Shown: positions 33,301 through 41,323, numbered from the stretch's first letter. The stretch is 50,211 nt of DNA from Atopobium sp. UBA2090 (GCA_002331575.1 DCZG01000053.1:268-50478); one strand, 5' to 3'. Notes: generated from the sequence alone by a model not told the origin. Translations and numbers: made by a program.

Positions 33301-33418
33301 CCCCACAGGTTGTTCCAACTGGCAGAAATCCTGCCACCTCGAGCAACCTGTGGGGATTACAAACCCCACAGGTTGTTCCAACTGGCAGAAATCCTGCCAC
33401 CTCGAGCAACCTGTGGGG
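33301..33418. repeat. Two identical 55-bp palindromic units, CCCCACAGGTTG...CAACCTGTGGGG
   Basis: Units at 33301-33355 and 33364-33418 are identical over 55 bp and are separated by 8 bp. Each has 12-bp outer arms (CCCCACAGGTTG / CAACCTGTGGGG) enclosing an inner hairpin TGGCAG...CTGCCA. Four A before the first unit and TTTT after the second extend the outermost pairing. It lies between convergent genes and can act as a two-way terminator. The ACAGGTTG/CAACCTGT arms recur in the elements at 5379 and 39654, but with GGGG in place of CCCC. Confidence 0.9.
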
Positions 33419-33524
33419 TTTTGTGGTCAACGTGCTGTCAAAGTGGAGCTCCGAGGATCACGCCCGATGCTCCGGACAAGGTCGCTCTTCCGCACGCTGC
33501 CCGTCACATCGCCCGACGCAGATG

Positions 33525-33560
33525 AAAAGGCAGGCCGGACGAAGAGTCGTCCGGCCTGCC
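33525..33560 (-). terminator. Rho-independent terminator of the 78-residue gene
   Basis: Perfect 14-bp stem (33529-33542 / 33547-33560), AGAG loop, and four A on the plus strand at 33525-33528, which is a T-run for the minus strand. It lies 26 bp past the stop of the 33586-33822 gene. Confidence 0.8.
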
Positions 33561-33585
33561 CTGTCGTGCCTATCCTGAGATGCGA

Positions 33586-33822
33586 CTACGCCTTGAAGGA
33601 CTTGGCTTCCTTCTCGGAGATCGGCTTGATGTCCTCCTCGGCATACGGGGACTCCTCGCCGCCCTTGCCGACGATGAAGAAGAGGCCTGCCTTGGTGGAG
33701 TACAGGGTCTCCTCATAGCCAGCGGGATCGCCGAAGGTGCCAAAGCTGCGAGTGGCGACCTCGTCGGCCTTCTCGGTGTCATAAACGTGCTTCTTGCCCT
33801 CAAACACCTTGGTCTTGCGCAT
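33586..33822 (-). CDS. Small soluble protein of unknown function
   Basis: 78 residues, highly charged, no membrane segment. The core GYEETLYSTKAGLFFIVGKGGEESPYAEED recalls a family of ~80-residue proteins with the pattern ETLYxxxxGxFFLxGxGGxxSxY, which I associate with mobile elements of Firmicutes and gut Actinomycetota; that link is from memory. GGAGAGACA precedes the ATG and a strong terminator follows the stop, so it is a genuine single-gene unit. The 360 bp upstream are unusually AT-rich. Confidence 0.75.
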   Translation of the reverse strand: MRKTKVFEGKKHVYDTEKADEVATRSFGTFGDPAGYEETLYSTKAGLFFIVGKGGEESPYAEEDIKPISEKEAKSFKA

Positions 33823-34182
33823 GTTGTCTCTCCGATCGAGTCAATCAACCCAACTATGGATGCTCGCCTGTTACTAACGTGCACTCAGGGCATGTTACTT
33901 TTTTCGTCGGTCTTATTCAAGCTTCGAAACAAAACTGCAGCATAGCGAGGGGATTCATGCACGAGCTTGCGTTGTTTGAGTAATCATTTGCATTTGCGTC
34001 GTTTACTGTCGGCTCCGAGGTCGTTTGTCTGATGCTGTTTCTGCAGGAAATCGGCCAAATTCGGTACTCTGCATCGAAGCACATGGATGCGACTGCCGCT
34101 CATAGGAAATATCGTGCCGTCTGTCGAATCTGACTTCTCTTTATCTGTGTAACATCACACAGATTCCTCAATTTGGCACCTG
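33823..34182. other. AT-richer intergenic region, 360 bp, no gene seen
   Basis: Much lower in GC than its surroundings, with no open frame that has a ribosome-binding site. It holds the promoter of the small minus-strand gene and, at 34145-34162, a short hairpin (CTGTGT / ACACAG) 21 bp past the stop of the GNAT gene. The composition suggests imported DNA or a strong promoter region. Confidence 0.4.
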
Positions 34183-34689
34183 TCAGACCGAGGCGCAACG
34201 CTCGAACGCCATCCTCGGACTCCTCGTCCCGTCATCCCAGACGTAGATGGTTCCACAGCGCATGAACCCGAGCTTCTCGAGGAGGCTCCGCATGACGTGG
34301 TTGTCTGCGTGGGTGTCAATGCGGAGGTGGCCGCACTGCGCGAAAGCCCACTCGATACAGAAGCTCCCCGTTCCGGGCGCGCTGCCGTCGGATGCGATGC
34401 GATGCACCACGCCGTACGGCTCGTCCGAGAGCCAGACGCCGTCCTCGATCGAGGCGTAGGTGGGCTCGGCATCCGTCCCGTAGTCGAAGAAGAACGTCCC
34501 AACGACTCTGCCGTCCTGAACGCAGGCGTATCCCCTGCCCGTCGCCACGTCGTTGCGAATGAGCTCCTCGGGAGGCCAGACCGAACCCCACTGGGTGGGG
34601 TTGTCGTGCTCCGCCATGAACTGTCGGGCGTGGGCGTAAATCTCCATGAGGCGAGGCAGGTCCTCCTCGCGCGTATGCCTGATCTCCAT
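34183..34689 (-). CDS. GNAT-family N-acetyltransferase
   Basis: 168 residues. Typical start IRHTREEDLPRLMEIYAHAR, and a C-terminal half with HLRIDTHADNHVMRSLLEKLGFMRCG, the GNAT motif B region where N-x-x-x-x-x-x-x-x-x-x-GF closes the fold. The acetyl-CoA pyrophosphate loop (R/Q-x-x-G-x-G/A) is poor: the segment SAPGTGSFCIEWAFAQ stands in its place. The substrate is unknown. TTGGGGGATGC holds the ribosome-binding site. It is separate from the next minus-strand gene, ohyA, which ends upstream of a GC-rich hairpin. Confidence 0.82.
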   Translation of the reverse strand: MEIRHTREEDLPRLMEIYAHARQFMAEHDNPTQWGSVWPPEELIRNDVATGRGYACVQDGRVVGTFFFDYGTDAEPTYASIEDGVWLSDEPYGVVHRIASDGSAPGTGSFCIEWAFAQCGHLRIDTHADNHVMRSLLEKLGFMRCGTIYVWDDGTRSPRMAFERCASV

Positions 34690-34802
34690 GCATCCCCCAA
34701 CCTCGGTGAAGCCACTCTCTGCCGCGCGACCCCCAGGAGGTCATGCGCGAGTCCAAGGCTACCGCATCCCGGGAGAGGATGCGCGACGCACCGCCATGAG
34801 AA

Positions 34803-34833
34803 GGGACCCCGTCGACGAGCGCGGCGGGGTCCC
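34803..34833 (-). terminator. Hairpin terminator after oleate hydratase
   Basis: 9-bp stem GGGACCCCG (34803-34811) / CGGGGTCCC (34825-34833), located 23 bp past the oleate hydratase stop codon. No strong T-run follows on the minus strand. Confidence 0.5.
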
Positions 34834-34856
34834 AACAACATACGAGGGAACGATTC

Positions 34857-36668
34857 CTAGATGAGGCCGTACTCCTCGAGGAGCTTCTTGACGTCGGTCC
34901 CGTTTGCCTTCGCGAGTGCCGTCTCGAGAATCTTGCGCTGGACGAGGGGAAGCTTCATCTCGGTGATCTTCTTGCCGTCCCGGAGCTTGGTCGTGGCGTC
35001 GAGGAGGCAGCGGACGTCGTAGACGGATCCCCACACCTCTGGCACGCCGCGGTCCACGTCGCAGAGCGTGTACACGGCCTCCATGCCGGTGCGCATGGAG
35101 TACTCGGTCGTGAAGATCGTGTCGCGGGCTACCTCGGCGAACTGCCCGAGGAATGCGAAGTTGACGGCACCGTCGGGTACGACCTTCGGGCGGTCGGTGT
35201 CGTTGCGCGGCATGAAGAAGGCCGTGATGAAGGGCATGTAGCAGGTGGTGGTGTTGGCACCCCCCTCGGCGAGACGGACGATCTTGTCCTCGGGGACGCC
35301 GATGTGGTAGAGCCACTCCTCGCAGATCTCTGCGCCGTTGCAGTCGCGCATGGCCTTCTTGACGAAGTCGCCCTCGCGGTCGGTGAAGAGCGCGTAGACC
35401 CACACGAGCACGTGACCGGGCTCCTGGTTCTTGAACTGGGGCTGACGGTTGATGGTCCAGGAGAGCAGCCAGCTCGAGTCGCGGCACGTGACGATGCCAC
35501 CGGTCACCACCTTGCCCGAGAGCGGATCTCGACGGCAGACCGTGCGAATGGCGTCGAGGATCGCCGGGTCGGCGGTGTCGACGGTCGCGCTCATCCAGTT
35601 GGAGAGCTTGGGAGCGGAGCAGAACACGTCGGGGTTGCCGAAGGAGCCGTCCGAGACCTGCGCGGCGATCCTGCGCCACATGTCCCAGCCGCCACCGGGG
35701 CGGAGCTCCTCGTCGACCTTGGCCGGCGTGTGCTGGTCGCCGAAGGTCGCGTTCTCCACGCAGCCGCCGTCCGTGATGTAGACCTGGTCGTTCTCGGTGA
35801 GGTTGATGCGCTCCTCGTGCGTCACGCCGGTCTCGTCCGCGCGCTCGATGACGATGGCACGCGCGACCTTGCGCGACGGCGTGTTGGCCGAGGCGGGGAC
35901 GATGTCGAACTCGACGTTGACGACCTTGCTGTTGTACTGGATGGTGGCGCCGGCGGCCTCAAGGTACTTGACCATGGGCAGAATCATCGAGTCGTACTGG
36001 TTGTACTTGGTGAAGCGAAGGGCCGTGAAGTCGGGAAGGCCACCGATGTGGTGAACGTAGCGCTGCAGGTAGCGCTTGACCTCGAGCGCGGAGTGCCAGT
36101 TCTCGAAGGCGAACATCGTGCGCCAGTACAGCCAGAAGTTCGAGTTGAAGACCTCGTCATCCCAGATCTCGTTGATCGCCTTGCCGTAGAGGCTCTCGTC
36201 GGTGGTCAGGAAGAGCTTGGCGATCTCCTGGCTGGCCTTGTCGGAGAGTCCGAACTTCTTGTCGGTGTGGGCATCCTGGCCGCGGTTCTCCGTCGCACGG
36301 CAGAGTGAGTAGTTGGGGTCATCCTTGTTGAGCCAGTAGTACTCGTCGAGGACGCTGATGCCCGGCGTCTCGATGGACGGGATGGAGCGGTAGAGGTCCC
36401 ACATGACCTCGAAGTGGTTGTCCATCTCGCGACCGCCGCGCATGGTGAAGCCCACAGGCGTGCTCGCACCGTCGCAGGCACCGCCGGCGACGTCTCGCGC
36501 CTCGAGGATATGGATGTGGCTACCGGGCATCTGGGCGTCACGGACGAGGAAGCACGCCGCAGAGAGGCCGGCGAGGCCGGTTCCCACGATGTAGGCGCTC
36601 TTGTCGTCGATTCCCTCGGGTTTCCTCGGACGTGCGAAGGCCTCGTAGTTGCCTGAGCTGTAGTACAT
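34857..36668 (-). CDS. ohyA: Oleate hydratase (MCRA family)
   Basis: 603 residues from ATG 36668 (MYYSSGNYEAFARPRKP), with AAGGAGG upstream. FAD-dependent enzyme that adds water to the cis-9 double bond of oleate or linoleate to give 10-hydroxy fatty acids. The FAD-binding motif is GTGLAGLSAACFLVRD (dinucleotide fold), followed by the active-site loop FTMRGGREMDNHFEV, in which the Glu is catalytic in characterised family members. Full family length. It detoxifies unsaturated fatty acids and is common in gut bacteria. It is divergent from the AEC transporter; the gap has a CGTGCG/CGCACG inverted repeat. Confidence 0.95.
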   Translation of the reverse strand: MYYSSGNYEAFARPRKPEGIDDKSAYIVGTGLAGLSAACFLVRDAQMPGSHIHILEARDVAGGACDGASTPVGFTMRGGREMDNHFEVMWDLYRSIPSIETPGISVLDEYYWLNKDDPNYSLCRATENRGQDAHTDKKFGLSDKASQEIAKLFLTTDESLYGKAINEIWDDEVFNSNFWLYWRTMFAFENWHSALEVKRYLQRYVHHIGGLPDFTALRFTKYNQYDSMILPMVKYLEAAGATIQYNSKVVNVEFDIVPASANTPSRKVARAIVIERADETGVTHEERINLTENDQVYITDGGCVENATFGDQHTPAKVDEELRPGGGWDMWRRIAAQVSDGSFGNPDVFCSAPKLSNWMSATVDTADPAILDAIRTVCRRDPLSGKVVTGGIVTCRDSSWLLSWTINRQPQFKNQEPGHVLVWVYALFTDREGDFVKKAMRDCNGAEICEEWLYHIGVPEDKIVRLAEGGANTTTCYMPFITAFFMPRNDTDRPKVVPDGAVNFAFLGQFAEVARDTIFTTEYSMRTGMEAVYTLCDVDRGVPEVWGSVYDVRCLLDATTKLRDGKKITEMKLPLVQRKILETALAKANGTDVKKLLEEYGLI

Positions 36669-36789
36669 GGCATCCTCCTTGACATCATGTGACAGACCAG
36701 GCGGGACGGCCAATTCCATCTGGTCGAAATCCGCTTGTGCTTAGATGCTTCCCGACAATCCATCTGGATAGACTCGGCAATCGCGCGTA

Positions 36790-36811
36790 CGTGCGAAGTT
36801 TTTTACGCACG
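36790..36811. promoter_or_regulatory. Inverted repeat in the ohyA/AEC divergent promoter
   Basis: CGTGCG (36790-36795) and CGCACG (36806-36811) around a T-rich centre with six T. It lies about 120 bp upstream of ohyA and 95 bp before the AEC gene. It could be an operator or part of a promoter for either gene. Confidence 0.3.
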
Positions 36812-36905
36812 GCGGTTCCGCTTCACTAGGGGAATTGGCGACGCCGCGCGAATTCTCGCGTGCTACCCTCGCTACGGTACCGCGCGTTACGAAAGGCTCC
36901 TTCCC

Positions 36906-37820
36906 ATGGCCATGTCGCTCCTGCTCGCCCAGCGTGTTCTCGTGATGTTCGCTCTGGCGGGCGTCGGCTTCGCCATGTTTCGCGCGGGCAAGATCACGCT
37001 CGAGGGCAACCGGACCATCGGCAACATCCTCATCTACCTCTCGCTTCCCGCCGTGATCATCAAGAGTCTCATGGTGGGGCGCACCGTCGAGAACGCCGTC
37101 GCCCTCGCCGAGGGAGCTGGGGTGGCGTTGGTCCTCATCGTCGTGGCGGCACTCGTGGCGCGCCTCACCTGCCGTCGCGACGGCATCGGCAACTTCGCGG
37201 GCACCTTCTCCAATCCGAGTTTCTTCGGCATCCCCCTCATCGCCGCCACCATCGGCGAGGCCTGCGTCTTCTACAACGCGGGCTTCATCTTTCTCATGAA
37301 CATCGGCCAGTGGACCTACGGCGTCTCGCTCCTCACCGGGGAGCGGGAGCGAATCTCGTGGCGAGACGTGCTTCTCGCCCCCTTCACGATCGCCATGCTC
37401 GTAGGTCTCGTCCTCTTTTCCGCGCAACCGCCGCTGCCCGTCGTGGTCACCGACTGTCTGGGCTTCGTGGCAGACCTCAACACGCCGCTCGCGATGTTCT
37501 CCCTCGGCGTCTACCTCGCGCAGGTGAACCCGCGCGCCATGTTCCGTCGCGTGGCCAACTACCGCGTGTCGCTCGCGCGCCTCGTGGTGGCGCCGCTCGT
37601 CTCGCTGGCGATCCTCACCCTGCTCCCGCTGCCGAGCTACGAGATGCGTATGGCGCTCCTCATCGCCGCAAGCTGCCCGGTGGGCTCCAACGTGGCCGTC
37701 TACGCCCAGCTGCACGACTCCGACTACGCCTACGCGGTGGAGACGGTCGTGATCTCGGTCCTGCTCTCGATCGTGACGATCCCCGCCATCGTCGGCCTGG
37801 CAAACGCGCTCTGGCTGTAA
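36906..37820 (+). CDS. AEC-family (auxin efflux carrier-like) transporter
   Basis: 304 residues from ATG 36906, with GAAAGG upstream. Ten hydrophobic segments in two halves. Family features are TIGNILIYLSLPAVIIKSL in the second helix, NFAGTFSNPSFFGIPLIAA (the N-x-x-F-x-G/NP crossover) and the counterpart in the second half, ASCPVGSNVAVYAQLHDSD. Bacterial relatives move organic acids such as malate. It is divergent from ohyA and convergent with the TetR gene; no direct evidence for the substrate. Confidence 0.9.
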   Translation: MAMSLLLAQRVLVMFALAGVGFAMFRAGKITLEGNRTIGNILIYLSLPAVIIKSLMVGRTVENAVALAEGAGVALVLIVVAALVARLTCRRDGIGNFAGTFSNPSFFGIPLIAATIGEACVFYNAGFIFLMNIGQWTYGVSLLTGERERISWRDVLLAPFTIAMLVGLVLFSAQPPLPVVVTDCLGFVADLNTPLAMFSLGVYLAQVNPRAMFRRVANYRVSLARLVVAPLVSLAILTLLPLPSYEMRMALLIAASCPVGSNVAVYAQLHDSDYAYAVETVVISVLLSIVTIPAIVGLANALWL

Positions 37821-37827
37821 CTGCCGG

Positions 37828-38421
37828 TCATAGTCCCTGATACGCGTCGTCTCGGAACTGCGCGGCACCACGGGCGAGAAGGGCGGTGGAGAGCTCGATC
37901 ATCTCGTCCATCGGAATCAATCGGCCGTCCTCGACCCAGCGAAGGTACATGTCCTGCGTCGACTGGGTGAGAAACACGTTGACGATCGCCTGACGCTCGG
38001 GCGGGAGCGCGGCGTAGGGGTTGTGCCGTGCGCGGTTGTGCTGGAGCGTCGCGGCGAAGAGCTTGTTGGAGAACGCGCGGTAGCTCGGGACCAACACGAG
38101 CCGACGGAGCAGCTCCCCCTCGCGCCCGCCCTCCATGAACTCGAAGAAGACGCGGTTGGTCTCATCGATGGGCATGCCTGGGTCGATGGCGTCTATCCGA
38201 CCGAAGTAGCTGTTCGCGAGGTCGCCGATGACGTCCTCCGCGAGGGCCTCGATGCAGGAGTAGTGCAGGTAAAAGGTCTTGCGATGGATGCGGGCCCGAT
38301 CGGTGAGCTCCTTCACGGTGATTCTGTCGGCGTCCATCTCGAGGACCATCTCGCAGTACGTCTCTTTGATGGCCTCGGTCGTCTTCTGGACGCGCAGGTC
38401 GACGTGCCTGTCCTTCTCCAT
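37828..38421 (-). CDS. TetR/AcrR-family transcriptional regulator
   Basis: 197 residues. The N-terminal HTH is ITVKELTDRARIHRKTFYLHY (about 34-54), where FYLHY closes the recognition helix, preceded by TTEAIKETYCEMVLE. The remainder is helical and resembles the C-terminal domain of the DhaS-type TetR group. It is divergent from the cyclophilin-like/CMD/cupin operon (the gap holds the operon promoter), which is therefore its likely target. GGGAGAGGGAC precedes the ATG. Confidence 0.9.
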   Translation of the reverse strand: MEKDRHVDLRVQKTTEAIKETYCEMVLEMDADRITVKELTDRARIHRKTFYLHYSCIEALAEDVIGDLANSYFGRIDAIDPGMPIDETNRVFFEFMEGGREGELLRRLVLVPSYRAFSNKLFAATLQHNRARHNPYAALPPERQAIVNVFLTQSTQDMYLRWVEDGRLIPMDEMIELSTALLARGAAQFRDDAYQGL

Positions 38422-38571
38422 GTCCCTCTCCCTGATGTCTACTTTCCGAAAAGCGTGGCGTAAGCGACGGCGGCGCGAGCATTGGTCATGGAACCCGAGC
38501 CGACCTCACGGTATACCGTTCTCGGCAAGCTTATGCCACACGTGGACATTATACGAGAGGAGGCGCACGAG

Positions 38572-38907
38572 ATGACAGCGGAGCTTCTGCTTAGCTCGTC
38601 TGGGGGGACCACGGCCATGACGGTCAACGACACCGTTGCCGCTCATGGCTTCCTCCGCAGGCTGCCCTTCTCGGGCGTGTGGTCGCCGTGCGACGGCGAG
38701 CTCTACTGCACCGCGCCGCGTCTCGTGTACGACCCCTCGGAGCTGGGGCTGGGCTGTGCGTGCGGCGATGTCACGCTGTCCCGCGGCTGGCTTGCCGTTC
38801 ACCTGGAGGACGTCCGGTCGGGCGAAGAGATGGTGATCGGACGCGTTGAGGACGTCACGGCGCTGGGAACAGGACCCTTCGTCTTGGCAGAGAGGAGCAA
38901 GGAATGA
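38572..38907 (+). CDS. Cyclophilin-like fold protein
   Basis: 111 residues from ATG 38572 with GAGAGGAGG eight bases upstream; earlier in-frame starts (ATG 38488, TTG 38482) would add unconvincing N-terminal sequence and lack a ribosome-binding site. The pattern AELLLSSSGGTTAMTVNDTVAAHGFLRRLP, then GDVTLSRGWLAVHL and IGRVEDVTAL, fits the cyclophilin-like domain of ~110 residues (PF18050 type), which is found in small anaerobe proteins near oxidoreductases. No prolyl-isomerase activity is implied. It overlaps the CMD gene by 4 bp (ATGA). Confidence 0.75.
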   Translation: MTAELLLSSSGGTTAMTVNDTVAAHGFLRRLPFSGVWSPCDGELYCTAPRLVYDPSELGLGCACGDVTLSRGWLAVHLEDVRSGEEMVIGRVEDVTALGTGPFVLAERSKE

Positions 38908-39644
38908 ACAGGATCGAGAAGAGCGCGGAGGTCATGGCGTCGCTCGGCGTGGGCGAGAACGACCTCGCGGCGTCATTCCCCGAGTTCGAGGCCGTGAGGA
39001 ACCGCTTCGTCTACGCCGAGGCGCGCACGCAGGGAGAACTCGACGACAGGCGCCGAGCCCTCGTGGTGGTCGCCTGCCTCGCCACGCTCGAGGCGGACGA
39101 CCTCGCCGAGCAGATTCATGCGGCGATGATCGTGGGCGTGACCCCCGTGGAGCTTCAGGAGGTCTTCCACCAGGTCGTGCCCTACATCGGTCTGACCAGG
39201 GCAGAGCACGGCCTGCGCGTGCTCGCGGAGGTGCTCCGCGCGGAGGGCGTCTCGCTGCCGCTGCCGCCGCAGTCCACGACCGACGAGAACAGCCGCCTTG
39301 AGAAGGGCATCCACGCCCAGAGCGCCATCTTCGGCGAGGACCACATCCTGCCCATGCGCGCCAGCGCCCCCGAGGACCAGGCCTTCATGCAGGACTACCT
39401 CTCGGCGTACTGCTTCGGCGACACCTATACGCGCAACGGGCTCGAGCTCGAGACGCGCGAGCTTCTCACCTTCGTGGCGATCATCTCGATGGGTGGATGC
39501 GACCCGCAGGCCCGCGCCCACGCCGCAGGCAACGTCGCAGTGGGCAACGATGCCCGGACGCTCTTCGCGGCCATCGCCACCTGTGTGCCCTATCTCGGGT
39601 TTCCTCGCTCGCTCAACGCCATGGCAGCGGTAAACAACATATAA
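38904..39644 (+). CDS. Carboxymuconolactone decarboxylase (CMD) family protein, two CMD repeats
   Basis: 246 residues with two CMD domains. Repeat 1: RRALVVVACLATLEADDLAEQIHAAMIVGVTPVELQEV (split by eye). Repeat 2: RELLTFVAIISMGGCDPQARAHAAGNVAVGN. The CxxC pair of AhpD-type peroxidase relatives is absent: only single Cys residues are present, so this is the decarboxylase-like or unknown-function branch. Its ATG overlaps the stop of the cyclophilin-like gene, and its stop is 10 bp before a long palindrome, after which a cupin gene follows. CMD-cupin pairs are frequent in anaerobes and may act on a quinone-like or lactone substrate; substrate not determinable. Confidence 0.85.
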   Translation: MNRIEKSAEVMASLGVGENDLAASFPEFEAVRNRFVYAEARTQGELDDRRRALVVVACLATLEADDLAEQIHAAMIVGVTPVELQEVFHQVVPYIGLTRAEHGLRVLAEVLRAEGVSLPLPPQSTTDENSRLEKGIHAQSAIFGEDHILPMRASAPEDQAFMQDYLSAYCFGDTYTRNGLELETRELLTFVAIISMGGCDPQARAHAAGNVAVGNDARTLFAAIATCVPYLGFPRSLNAMAAVNNI

Positions 39645-39653
39645 TTCGAAAGC

Positions 39654-39757
39654 GTCGGCTTCCGGTGGGCATGGAAAAGGGGACAGGTTGCTTTTCCATG
39701 TTTTCCAAAACCTGGAAAAGCAACCTGTCCCCTTTTCCATGCCCACCGGAAGCCGAC
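39654..39757. repeat. Long perfect palindrome with GGGGACAGGTTG/CAACCTGTCCCC core
   Basis: Two perfectly complementary 45-bp arms, 39654-39698 and 39713-39757, with a 14-bp centre that is itself partly self-complementary (TTTTCC AAAA). It fills the gap between the CMD stop (39644) and the cupin ribosome-binding site (39764). It shares the 11-bp core GGGGACAGGTT with the element at 5379-5450, and outside the core the arms differ. Folding would separate the CMD and cupin reading frames, and may limit cupin expression. Confidence 0.9.
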
Positions 39758-39775
39758 CTGCGACAAGGAGCAGAC

Positions 39776-40216
39776 ATGAGAATCACCGACAAGCAGGAGT
39801 TCGAGAAGACCAACGTCTTTGGCACCGGCACGTTCAACGCTGCATTCGCCCCGTACTTCATCGGCAACAGCTACCTCAACCCGCTCGCAAGCGCCGATGA
39901 GGCGGGCGTCGGTCTCACGAACGTGACCTTCGAGCCCGGCTGCCGCAACAACTGGCACGTCCACACCGCCGACAAGGGCGGTGGTCAGGTCCTCATCTGC
40001 ACCGCAGGCGAGGGCTGGTACCAGGAGTGGGGGAAGGAGCCCGTCTCACTCGAGCCGGGCATGGTCATCGTCATCCCCACGGGTGTCAAGCACTGGCACG
40101 GCGCCAAGAAGGACAGCTGGTTCAGCCACATCGCCTATGGCGTTCCCGGCGAGAACTGCGGCAACGACTGGCTCGAACCCGTCGCCGACGAGGAGTACGA
40201 CGCCCTCGAGGGATAG
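39776..40216 (+). CDS. Cupin-domain protein
   Basis: 146 residues from ATG 39776, after ACAAGGAG. Single beta-barrel cupin: motif 1 is NNWHVHTADKGGGQVLICTAGEGWYQEWG with metal ligands His61, His63 and Gln71 or equivalents; motif 2 is PGMVIVIPTGVKHWHGA with His106 or His108. It resembles the small cupins annotated as carboxymuconolactone-decarboxylase-associated. Third gene after the cyclophilin-like and CMD genes, but separated from them by the 104-bp palindrome, so expression may differ. A perfect hairpin terminator follows. Confidence 0.88.
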   Translation: MRITDKQEFEKTNVFGTGTFNAAFAPYFIGNSYLNPLASADEAGVGLTNVTFEPGCRNNWHVHTADKGGGQVLICTAGEGWYQEWGKEPVSLEPGMVIVIPTGVKHWHGAKKDSWFSHIAYGVPGENCGNDWLEPVADEEYDALEG

Positions 40217-40260
40217 ATGACACCCGGTTCCTCATCCCAGAGGACCTGCATCGACACAAA

Positions 40261-40294
40261 GAGACGGGCATGCCCTCTCAGGCATGCCCGTCTC
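40261..40294. terminator. Bidirectional hairpin terminator
   Basis: Perfect 14-bp stem GAGACGGGCATGCC (40261-40274) / GGCATGCCCGTCTC (40281-40294), 6-nt loop, between the convergent cupin and DUF1508 genes. AAA lies just upstream (a T-run for the minus strand). Confidence 0.75.
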
Positions 40295-40317
40295 GTCAGA
40301 TGACTTCAATCGTACGG

Positions 40318-40683
40318 TTAGCCCATCGCCACCGAGGAGTCGCACTCCGCCATGACGCGCTCGATGCGCCGCAGCATGCTCTCCTTCTCGGAATACTTGT
40401 GCGAGAGCGCGAGGTCCTCGCCGCTCGCATCGATGAACGCGAAGAAGTACTCGCCATCCAGGTCCTGGTAGATACGGAACTTGGGAGCGGGAACGCGCTC
40501 GAAGTCCTTCTCGGTGCCGTCCTCGATGTTCGCGTTCGGCGCCTCGCGGCGAAGGTCCTCGATGCCCCTCTCAGCGTCGTGCCTGGACGGATAGACGATG
40601 GAAGAAATGGCCACGTGCCCATTGCTCGCACAGAGATTGAACTGGTAGCGGCCCTCGGACTCGTTGACGACATACTGTCCCAT
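40318..40683 (-). CDS. YegP-like DUF1508 protein (two repeats)
   Basis: 121 residues from ATG 40683 (MGQYVVNESEGR), preferred because GGGGG lies upstream. Two DUF1508 repeats: YQFNLCASNGHVAISSIVYPSRHDAERGIEDLRR and FRIYQDLDGEYFFAFIDASGEDLALSHKYSEKES (in sections). DUF1508 proteins (E. coli YegP type) are small cytoplasmic proteins of unknown role. The gene stands alone between a two-way terminator and a promoter region. Confidence 0.85.
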   Translation of the reverse strand: MGQYVVNESEGRYQFNLCASNGHVAISSIVYPSRHDAERGIEDLRREAPNANIEDGTEKDFERVPAPKFRIYQDLDGEYFFAFIDASGEDLALSHKYSEKESMLRRIERVMAECDSSVAMG

Positions 40684-40819
40684 AGCAAACCCCCTTGAAT
40701 GGTCGAACGAACGACTGACAGAAAACTCTAGCTGACCCACTGCCGCAGACGCGATGCCAAACCGCCGAGCGTCTGCATCTTCTCGCGTACGGCTAACACA
40801 GTCATAGTATTACTTGCGA

Positions 40820-41323
40820 CTATGCTTGACCAGCACGTTTTACGCGCGCCTTCGTGAGCTCGATCGCCTCCTTGCCGGTCAGGTGCTCGACCTCGACGGC
40901 GATCATCTCCATGCGAGAAAACCCGCTCGCTATCTCGGCCTCCGTCTCCTCGGGATAGTCCGAGGAGTACTTCTCGCAGAACAGTCGAAGGGCGGCGAGC
41001 TTCTCGTCGCCAGTGAGGACGCGGGCCCGCCCGAAGGCGATGGCGCTCCGATACGCGGTCGTGAGCTTCTGGGGAATCACGTCATCGGCATCGATCACGC
41101 AGAAGGAGCACTTGGGTTCGGCGAGAAGGGCGTCGAGCTTGTGACCGGACCTCGCACAGTGGAAGTAGATGGTGCCGTTGGCAAAGACGTAGCTCACGGG
41201 GACCGCATAGGGATACCCGTCGTCGCCCGCGCAGGCGAGCACGCCCGACGTGTTTCTCGCCAGGATCTCTCTGGTCTCCTCGTCGGAGAGCTGCTGCTTT
41301 GACCGTCTCATCTGTCTGAACAC
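40820..41323 (-). CDS. Pyridoxamine 5'-phosphate oxidase-like flavoprotein (Nim-like)
   Basis: 167 residues from GTG 41323 (reading MFRQMRRSKQQLSDEE); family members I recall begin MFRxMRR, and GAGGCGAGAG lies upstream. An in-frame ATG at 41311 or 41389 is possible. The split-barrel FMN fold shows in GVLACAGDDGYPYAVPVSYVF (parts), IYFHCARSGHKLDAL and SFCVIDADDVIPQKLTTAYRSAIAFG. Homologous proteins include nitroimidazole reductases (Nim), but resistance cannot be predicted from this. It is divergent from the flavodoxin gene. Confidence 0.85.
   Translation of the reverse strand: MFRQMRRSKQQLSDEETREILARNTSGVLACAGDDGYPYAVPVSYVFANGTIYFHCARSGHKLDALLAEPKCSFCVIDADDVIPQKLTTAYRSAIAFGRARVLTGDEKLAALRLFCEKYSSDYPEETEAEIASGFSRMEMIAVEVEHLTGKEAIELTKARVKRAGQA

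Noticed and set aside
33301..33418. Repeats considered as a CRISPR array
   Set aside because: Only two units, each a full palindrome, with an 8-bp spacer; no cas genes.
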